NCBI GenBank assembly: GCA_039188975.1
Contig: JBCCYT010000037.1
Location: forward strand, 1 to 31,392
Direction of reading: 5' to 3'
From: UBA11606 sp039188975
Lineage (GTDB): Bacteria > Actinomycetota > Acidimicrobiia > Acidimicrobiales > Aldehydirespiratoraceae
DNA length: 31,392 bases
Positions 1-5,320 of this stretch are shown here, piece after piece; the first letter of the stretch is position 1; each line of letters starts with the position of its first letter. A program made the position numbers and the translations under genes. Under the pieces are notes generated by a model. That model saw only the letters and a list, made by a program, of their open reading frames with translations. It searched no databases and was not told where the DNA came from.

Positions 1-564
1 CTTGACGGTCGCTGCGCCGACGATGAGTTCGGCGGCGATCTCGGCGTTGGTCAGACCTCGGGCCATCGCCCGCAGGACCTCGTTCTCACGGTCGGTGAGT
101 GCGCCGGCCCGATCGGCCCGGCGCTTCGCCGGGAGGACCTTCGTTCGATGATGCTCGAGCACCCGAGGCGTGACGATCGGGTCGAGCCACGAACCACCAG
201 CGGCAACCGCATGCGTGGCGCGGATCAAGTCCACGGCCGGGGCCTCCTTCAAGATGAACCCGGCCGCCCCCGCGTCGATCGCCCCCCACAGGATCTCATC
301 GTCGTCGAACGTGGTCAGCACCAGGACGGGAGGCCCGGACTGGCGGTGGATTCGGGCGGTTGCCTCGATTCCATCCATACCTCGCATCCGGATGTCCATC
401 ACCACGATGTCGAAGGTGGCGGCCGAGAGTGCGTCGAGTGCTTCGGCACCGTCGGCGGCCTCTGCGGTCACCTCGAGCGTGTCTTCACTCGAGAGGATCC
501 GGCGGAGTCCGTCGCGGATGAGTTCCTGGTCGTCGACGAGCAGAATCCGAAACGTCGCTTTCAT
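1..564 (-). CDS. NarL/LuxR-family response regulator (3' end beyond window)
   Basis: This is the output half of a two-component system: phosphorylation of the receiver by the adjacent kinase should control DNA binding. The 188 visible codons begin MKATFRILLVDDQ. The acidic pair is D11/D12, the phospho-acceptor is D57 in FDIVVMDIRM, and the switch TT lies in VLVLTTFDDD, followed by the conserved lysine in FILKEAP. After a linker, the LuxR helix-turn-helix starts at LTDRENEVLRAMARG and continues NAEIAAEL; the gene runs off the left edge inside the recognition helix, so only about 25 residues are missing. The start codon overlaps the stop of the upstream kinase (ATGA), so the two are translationally coupled. 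Family assignment is secure; the target genes are unknown, though an ABC system beyond the edge would be usual for this type. Confidence 0.95.
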   Translation of the reverse strand, partial: MKATFRILLVDDQELIRDGLRRILSSEDTLEVTAEAADGAEALDALSAATFDIVVMDIRMRGMDGIEATARIHRQSGPPVLVLTTFDDDEILWGAIDAGAAGFILKEAPAVDLIRATHAVAAGGSWLDPIVTPRVLEHHRTKVLPAKRRADRAGALTDRENEVLRAMARGLTNAEIAAELIVGAATVK

Positions 565-1700
565 CGTGTGGTCCTCGGCCCCGTGAGCGGAAGTGTCGCC
601 CGGACAGACCACCCGTCGCCGGCGGGACCGGCGGAGAGCGAACCCCCGACCGATCGGGCCCGTTCTCGCATGGACGTGAGTCCGATGCCGCGACCGTCGC
701 TGGTGGCGTCGGGCGAAGTCTCGTCGTTGACGATCTCGATCTCGCAGCGAGTGTCGTCGACGGCCACGGTCACCGTGGCGCTGCTGTTCGCCGCATGTCG
801 CGACACGTTCGTGAGTGCCTCGCGCACGATTCGATAGCCGGCGAGACCAACGGCTGGTTCGACGAGGTCCAACGGACCGCGAAGCTCGGCGACGACATCG
901 ACGCCTGCCAGCAAGAATTCGTCGACGAGTTCACCGATGTCGTGGAGGTCCGACGCCGGCAAAATGTCGACCGCGCCATCGTTGTCGTCGCGCAGCAGTC
1001 CGACGGTCCGTCGGATCTCCGCAAGGCTCTGCCTCCCGGCTTCTTCCGCCTGCTCGAGCGCTCGTTCTGCTTCGTCAGGGTCCGAGCGAACCACGTGGCG
1101 GGCTCCCGCAACGTGGAGGAGCACGACGGTGAGTGAGTGACCGACGAGATCATGCACGTCTCGAGCGATTCGGCGACGTTCGTTCAGCATCGCCTGATCG
1201 GCGACCAGCGCCCGCATCTCACCGAGTTCGAAGACCGTCGAGCGCAGACGCCACAACAAGACCCCAGCCCCCCAGGCGAAGATGAACCCGAAGAGCCAGT
1301 TCGGCCACCCGAACTCGACGATCGCCCCCGTCACGCCGAGCGTCACGACCGCGGAGATGTACCCGGCCAGCACGCTGCTGACATACACCCGCTGTGCATC
1401 GAGACCGGCGATCGCGGTCGCGGTCACGATCGCGATGAACATCGACACTTCGTCGTCGCTCTCGATCAGGTTGAGCCCGAGCGGCGCGGCGAGGCCAACG
1501 AGGTGCACCAGGCGAGCAGGGCAACGATCCGATGCCCACAGCCAGAACACGGCAACGGTCGGGGCAAGGAACGCCCATGTGACGAGGTTGTCGTCTCGGG
1601 TCCCGAGGGCACCCAGCGCCGCAAACGTGGCGAGGGCGGCGGCGGAGGTTCGCAGCGCACGGTCCTCGATCATGGCGAGGCTTCGCGGAAGCTCGAACAT
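561..1700 (-). CDS. Two-component sensor histidine kinase, HisKA_3 (NarL/DesK) type
   Basis: Membrane sensor kinase of 379 aa paired with the response regulator it overlaps. Residues about 15-150 are hydrophobic and contain roughly four to six membrane segments with no sizeable extracytoplasmic domain, so the stimulus is probably sensed in or at the membrane. The dimerisation/phosphoacceptor motif is RRRIARDVHDLVGHSL with H183. The ATP-binding part shows the N box in YRIVREALTNVSRHA and the G box in DGRGIGLTSMRERA near residue 345. The start ATG at 1700 is supported by TAGGTT six bases upstream (1707-1712) and an ATGACG-like -35 at 17-bp spacing, which implies a leaderless mRNA. The ligand cannot be told from sequence. 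Confidence 0.95.
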   Translation of the reverse strand: MFELPRSLAMIEDRALRTSAAALATFAALGALGTRDDNLVTWAFLAPTVAVFWLWASDRCPARLVHLVGLAAPLGLNLIESDDEVSMFIAIVTATAIAGLDAQRVYVSSVLAGYISAVVTLGVTGAIVEFGWPNWLFGFIFAWGAGVLLWRLRSTVFELGEMRALVADQAMLNERRRIARDVHDLVGHSLTVVLLHVAGARHVVRSDPDEAERALEQAEEAGRQSLAEIRRTVGLLRDDNDGAVDILPASDLHDIGELVDEFLLAGVDVVAELRGPLDLVEPAVGLAGYRIVREALTNVSRHAANSSATVTVAVDDTRCEIEIVNDETSPDATSDGRGIGLTSMRERARSVGGSLSAGPAGDGWSVRATLPLTGPRTTR

Positions 1701-1706
1701 GGCCTC

Positions 1707-1712
1707 AACCTA
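1707..1712 (-). promoter_or_regulatory. -10 element TAGGTT, leaderless promoter of kinase/regulator operon
   Basis: On the minus strand TAGGTT is followed by exactly six bases and then the ATG at 1700. An ATGACG hexamer 17 bp further upstream matches four of six -35 consensus positions. The spacing puts the transcription start at or next to the A of the start codon. Confidence 0.6.
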
Positions 1713-1846
1713 AGCCATGTCGCTTGGATCGTCATCCGCCCACGGGTGGACGAACCAACTCCCGCTCGAGGGGGAGCTTCGGTGAGAGATCGCGGCCAGT
1801 TCACCGATCGGCAGACGCCGTCACACCGCAGTGCGAGACTGCAAGC

Positions 1847-2386
1847 ATGGACGCGCTCACCCCACAGCTCATCGACTTCATCGAAGCCCAGCCGATGTTC
1901 TTCGTCGCCACCGCCGCCGAGTCCGGGCGGGTCAATGTTTCGCCCAAAGGGCTCGACACGTTGCGGGTCGACGGTCCGCAACAGGTGCGGTGGCTCAACC
2001 TGACCGGCAGCGGCAACGAGACCGCAGCCCATGTTGCGGCGACCGGCCGAATGACACTGATGTTCTGCTCGTTTGATGCGATGCCGATGATCCTGCGGCT
2101 CTACGGCACGGCCCGAACCGTGCATCCCCGTGACGCCGATTGGGGTGACGCGATCGACGGGATGCCCGAGTTGGCCGGCTCTCGCCAGGTGTTCGTTCTC
2201 GAGATCGAATCGGTCGCCACCTCGTGCGGCGGAGGCGTACCGGTGATGACGATGGACGCCGTCCGGGGCGACGAGGAGCTCTTGCCGTTTTACGAAACCC
2301 TCGGCGAGGAGGGCATGCAGGGCTACTGGCGCGACAAGAACACCCTCTCGATCGACGGCCTGCCGACCGGCATCGTGGCGCGCTAG
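1847..2386 (+). CDS. Pyridoxamine 5'-phosphate oxidase-like FMN-binding protein
   Basis: A 179-aa single-domain split-barrel protein of the PNPOx-like superfamily, which binds FMN or F420 and usually acts as a small oxidoreductase. Signature stretches are FFVATAAESGRVNVSPKG near the N terminus (the substrate and flavin loop), then WLNLTGSGNETAAHV and MTLMFCSFDAMPMILRLYGTARTV, typical of the branch annotated as pyridoxamine 5'-phosphate oxidase family. The ATG at 1847 is chosen because the protein then begins with the conserved first helix (DALTPQLIDFIEAQ). GAGACT sits six bases upstream and may be a weak -10 of a leaderless transcript. It stands alone, divergent from the kinase. Whether it is a true PNP oxidase is doubtful; the substrate is not predictable. 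Confidence 0.85.
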   Translation: MDALTPQLIDFIEAQPMFFVATAAESGRVNVSPKGLDTLRVDGPQQVRWLNLTGSGNETAAHVAATGRMTLMFCSFDAMPMILRLYGTARTVHPRDADWGDAIDGMPELAGSRQVFVLEIESVATSCGGGVPVMTMDAVRGDEELLPFYETLGEEGMQGYWRDKNTLSIDGLPTGIVAR

Positions 2387-2569
2387 CGCTCCGCCGTCGG
2401 GCGGCTCAGCCACCCGATGTCAGAGAGCAAACGGGATCGGCCCCAGTTCGCCTCGATGCGTCTGCCCGGCGCGTCTCACGTGGACGGTGTCTCCCACCGA
2501 AGCAGAAACGGACACGAGTGCATATCCGATCATTCGTTGCATCCGGTACGACCAGGCTTGATGGGTCAT

Positions 2570-2893
2570 GTGTCCGATCGGCTGGCCATCGCGCTCGATC
2601 GGGAGCGCCGGGGAATCGTCGAGCGGGTGACCAACCCTGACGACCGGCGGGTGACGCTCGTGACCCTCACCGACGAAGGGCGGGCACTTCTCGACGCGGC
2701 GGCGCCGGCCCATGTCGACGCGGTCCGGTCTCTCGTGGTGGACGTCCTCGATCCGACTGAACTCGTGGCGCTTGCCGCGGCTGAGCCGACGGGTCGCCGG
2801 GCCGCTGAATCCGGCGAACGACTCGTTGCGTCCGACTGTCGACGGCGAGACCACCCGCGATCGTGGCACCGACCAACCCCAGTGATCCGGTGA
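2570..2893 (+). pseudogene. 5'-truncated MarR-family regulator remnant
   Basis: The frame from about 2570 reads SDRLAIALDRERRGIVERV, then NPDDRRVTLVTLTDEGRALL and a C-terminal helix ending ESGERLVASD. This is the recognition helix, wing and dimerisation helix of a MarR regulator. The N-terminal dimerisation helix and first DNA-binding helices (about 60 residues) are absent: the in-frame sequence back to 2417 and the other plus frames between 2387 and 2570 resemble nothing in the family. A leucine usual in the DRLERRG segment also appears to be missing. I conclude that it is a decayed gene. It converges on the halogenase-like gene, its stop lying just 3 bases from that gene's stop. This remnant accounts for most of the 510-base gap 2387-2896. 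Confidence 0.6.
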
Positions 2894-2896
2894 TGC

Positions 2897-4162
2897 TCAG
2901 GGGTTGAGCGGAAACAGATCGGCGTTATCGAACCAGCCGATGCCGTGGCCGACCTTTGCGAAACTGGCGTCGAGGAAGCCGCCGAAGGTGCCGAGTTCGG
3001 TATCGCCGGGGGCCAGCAGTGCATCGACTTCCGGGATCGTCTGGGCCTGGGCCAGTTGCTCGGTGAGGGCAGCACCTCGGGTTGCGTACTCGTCGAAGCG
3101 ACGGCGGTGCCCAGCCGCTTGACGCTCGAACCAGCGGTCGAACGCTGCCTCGGCCCGGTGCCAGAACGGGGTGTCGAAGCGTGCTCCGCAGGCGTAGTGC
3201 CAGCCGACGAACGAGGCGGTCTCGTCGATCGTCGTCGCAAGCGAGGCGCCCGCCGCGGCTGCCGTGGCGGCGAGGTCGCCCTTCAGCGTGCCAGCGAGTA
3301 TCGCCGCAGTGGCCACCTGCAGCTCGAGCACGATGAGCCCGAGACTGGTCGCCTCGAGTGGCTCGACGAAGGCGGCGCGATTGCCGATCCTGAAGACCAC
3401 GCCGTCGACGAGTGACCGTTGTCGATAGTTGGGGAACCGAAGGCTGCGACGTTCGGTGGTCGGCACGACCGACTCTTCGACGAGGAAGGCATCGAAGTCG
3501 ACGGCGACGAGATCACGTTCGGCGTGGGTATGCACATAGCCGTACGCCGTGTCGGATCCGAGCGGGATCACGAAGATCCAGCCGTGCGGGCGAGCAACCG
3601 CACGCGTGCGATCCCGAGGCGCACAAGTCGGACCTCGCACGAGCAGCGCCGCATCGGTCGGTACACAGTCCAGCGCGACCTGGTCATGACCGAGCTCGAG
3701 CGGAAAGCCACGGGCATCCAGCACGACATCGAACGCCTCGACGCCGTCGTCAGTGGTGATCGTTGCCGTGCGGTCGGTGGATTCGACCGCATGCACCCGA
3801 GTCGGTACGACGGTCGCCGCCGATCGCTGCTCGAGCTCGACGGCCAGCTTTTCCGCCGAGAGATGACACGCCACCCCTTCGACCGTGCCGAAGAAGTGGG
3901 TGTAGTCGCCTCCGTCGCCCCACCCCTCGAAAACGATGCCTGCTTTCTGGGTTGCATCGCAGCGATCGCGCAAGAACCCCATGTCCCAACCAAGGACTCG
4001 TTGCGCCCAATCGGTGAAGGCCGGGGTCGTTCCTTCGCCGACACCGATCGACGGGATCGCCGGATCGTAGAAGTGGGTGATCGTCGCAGTCGGTAGATAG
4101 TGCGCAATGTGCGCAACGGCCATGTGGCCGGCCGAGCCGGCGCCGAGCACGGCGACTCTCAC
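2897..4162 (-). CDS. Flavin-dependent halogenase-like monooxygenase (tryptophan halogenase family)
   Basis: A 421-aa FAD enzyme of the tryptophan halogenase superfamily, third gene of the putative borosin operon. Visible landmarks are the dinucleotide fold VAVLGAGSAG (residues 4-12), SIGVGEGTTP (38-47, the family's P-x-IGVGEAT flavin motif), the candidate catalytic lysine K73 in DATQKAGIVFEGW, and the candidate glutamate E267 in FVEPLEATSLGL. The diagnostic W-x-W-x-I-P motif is WIFVIP (195-200), with Phe at the second Trp. The protein is about 100 residues shorter than classical PrnA/RebH enzymes, mostly at the C terminus. It starts with GTG at 4162, overlapping the methyltransferase stop by four bases (GTGA), so it is coupled. 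A flavin reductase would be needed in trans and none is adjacent. The superfamily is clear; halogenation rather than another oxidation is inference. Confidence 0.85.
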   Translation of the reverse strand: MRVAVLGAGSAGHMAVAHIAHYLPTATITHFYDPAIPSIGVGEGTTPAFTDWAQRVLGWDMGFLRDRCDATQKAGIVFEGWGDGGDYTHFFGTVEGVACHLSAEKLAVELEQRSAATVVPTRVHAVESTDRTATITTDDGVEAFDVVLDARGFPLELGHDQVALDCVPTDAALLVRGPTCAPRDRTRAVARPHGWIFVIPLGSDTAYGYVHTHAERDLVAVDFDAFLVEESVVPTTERRSLRFPNYRQRSLVDGVVFRIGNRAAFVEPLEATSLGLIVLELQVATAAILAGTLKGDLAATAAAAGASLATTIDETASFVGWHYACGARFDTPFWHRAEAAFDRWFERQAAGHRRRFDEYATRGAALTEQLAQAQTIPEVDALLAPGDTELGTFGGFLDASFAKVGHGIGWFDNADLFPLNP

Positions 4163-4953
4163 AACGATTGCTCAGCGAGACGAGCGGCGAGCTGTGCTGC
4201 TGCGACCATGTCGATGGGGTCGGGTTCGAGCGCCGCGACGTACAACATCGACCGCGCCGTCAGCTCCGCGTGGGCGAGCTCGTCGAGGGTGATCGGTTCG
4301 ATTGTGGGCGGTTCGTCGTTGGTCATGGGTGCCTCGTAGATGATCGCTCGATGATCCGAGCCCCACGCGGTGATGAGGCGGTCGGCGAGCAGGTCGATCC
4401 CGACCGGCTGCTGGGCTCCGACGTAGGGATTGCCGAAGATGCCGATCTGAAACACGACGAGGTCAAGCGACGGATCGAGCTGCTTGTTCTGGAGCACGAT
4501 CGCCGTTGCGTCCAGCACGGTGCAGCCGGTGGCGATGTCGACACCAACGTCGGCGATCAGGCAATCGAGCGCTGACACTCCTGGCAGCATCTCGCCGCGG
4601 AGCCCAGCCGCCCGGACCAGCTCGATCGCTCGGTGGGCCGCGTGTTGATACACGCCGGGGTGGCCGTAGGTGACAAAGCAGACATCCGCTCCGGCCACGA
4701 CCTCATCGGCGACCTCCTGAGCGATGGCCTCGTAGACGCTCGTACTGAGCGTGCTGGCGTCGGCTTGTTCGAAAACGGCGCGTGTCGTGGCGTTCGTGGC
4801 GGCGAGCCATGCGGCGGTCACCGGGTCGTCGATCTGGTGCAGCACCAGCTCGGCGTCACCGATGGCCGCAACGGCGGGACCGATGATGTGCCGGCGGGCG
4901 CCGATCCCGGTGCCGACGACGGTCAGTCGACCGGCCCGGGACGAGGTGGCCAC
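4159..4953 (-). CDS. Borosin-type peptide backbone alpha-N-methyltransferase (tetrapyrrole methylase fold)
   Basis: A 264-aa SAM-dependent enzyme that by family would N-methylate backbone amides of a partner peptide. The fold begins RLTVVGTGIGARRH (9-22). The strongest signature is TYGHPGVYQHAAHRAIELVR (95-114) followed by MLPGVSALDCLIADVGVD (122-139) and IFGNP (172-176), which match the fungal OphMA methyltransferase domain and bacterial split enzymes of the SonM type far better than cobalamin or sirohaem methylases. Y74 lines up with the catalytic tyrosine of OphMA (Y76), but the position of OphMA R72 appears to be S70. There is no fused core peptide at the C terminus, so it should act in trans on the 77-aa peptide encoded 9 bases upstream. 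The start is GTG without a clear Shine-Dalgarno; coupling to the upstream stop is likely. Confidence 0.85.
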   Translation of the reverse strand: MATSSRAGRLTVVGTGIGARRHIIGPAVAAIGDAELVLHQIDDPVTAAWLAATNATTRAVFEQADASTLSTSVYEAIAQEVADEVVAGADVCFVTYGHPGVYQHAAHRAIELVRAAGLRGEMLPGVSALDCLIADVGVDIATGCTVLDATAIVLQNKQLDPSLDLVVFQIGIFGNPYVGAQQPVGIDLLADRLITAWGSDHRAIIYEAPMTNDEPPTIEPITLDELAHAELTARSMLYVAALEPDPIDMVAAAQLAARLAEQSL

Positions 4954-4962
4954 CGGAGGCTG

Positions 4963-5196
4963 TCAGTCGCAGTCGCCGTCGGTGCGTTTGTCGTTCGGTT
5001 CGACCTTTCCGAGGAGCGCTTCGATCACCGCTTCGTGGTTGTCGCTGGTGAGAGCTGCAACCTGCACGTCGTTGAGCTTCGTCTCGCTGGCGAGATAGCC
5101 GTGCGGGTCGTTCTTGAACGCCTCGAGCTTCTCGGGGTTGCGAGCGATGTCAGCCATCGCTTCGACCATGTCCATGTTTTCGATGAACCACGGCAT
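4963..5196 (-). CDS. Putative split-borosin precursor peptide (77 aa, LigA/Nif11-like helical leader)
   Basis: A small acidic protein beginning MPWFIENMDMVEAMADIARN and ending TDGDCD. Residues about 8-62 look like the helical domain of SonA-type borosin precursors, related to the LigA subunit fold: a helix, then NPEKLEAFKNDP, a long middle helix, LNDVQVAALTSDN and a final helix AVIEALL. Such domains hold the peptide on the methyltransferase dimer. The remaining tail (63-77) is a hydrophilic candidate core with one Cys and no aromatic residue. The ATG at 5196 is chosen over upstream codons because GAGAGGTG lies seven bases before it and the homologous helix starts just after. It is the first gene of the operon, followed nine bases later by the methyltransferase. 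The function is inferred from neighbour and fold; it could also be a non-peptide regulatory partner. Confidence 0.75.
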   Translation of the reverse strand: MPWFIENMDMVEAMADIARNPEKLEAFKNDPHGYLASETKLNDVQVAALTSDNHEAVIEALLGKVEPNDKRTDGDCD

Positions 5197-5221
5197 GGGT
5201 GGCACCTCTCTCTGTGTCTCG

Positions 5222-5241
5222 GGCCGCCACGCGTGGTGGCC
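5222..5241. promoter_or_regulatory. 20-bp imperfect palindrome in the leader of the borosin-like operon
   Basis: GGCCGCCAC-GC-GTGGTGGCC: the two nine-base arms match with one mismatched pair and enclose the perfect core CACGCGTG. It lies about 10-30 bases after the predicted transcription start and 26 bases before the ATG at 5196. It could be a protein operator or an mRNA hairpin upstream of the ribosome site. Confidence 0.5.
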
Positions 5242-5256
5242 GCTATTCGCGGGCCA

Positions 5257-5285
5257 AACGTAGCGGGTGCCGAGACAGGTGTCAT
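5257..5285 (-). promoter_or_regulatory. Sigma70-like promoter of the borosin-like operon
   Basis: On the minus strand the -35 is ATGACA (5280-5285, five of six matches to TTGACA). A 17-bp spacer follows, then the -10 TACGTT (5257-5262). The predicted start near 5250 gives a leader of about 54 bases carrying the dyad 5222-5241 and the Shine-Dalgarno GAGAGGTG. GTGTCAT, which overlaps the -35 (5279-5285), recurs at 5303-5309, where it begins an inverted repeat with GACACA (5316-5321). Confidence 0.55.
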
Positions 5286-5320
5286 GACCCTCGTTCGCAA
5301 GTGTGTCATTGCTGCGACAC

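Noticed and set aside
1847..2386. PNPOx-like protein as the flavin reductase of the halogenase
   Set aside because: It is on the opposite strand, separated by the MarR remnant, and belongs to a branch not typical of flavin reductases.
2417..2893. An intact MarR gene starting at 2417
   Set aside because: The first 50 codons have no MarR character, and the N-terminal helices needed for dimerisation and DNA binding are missing.
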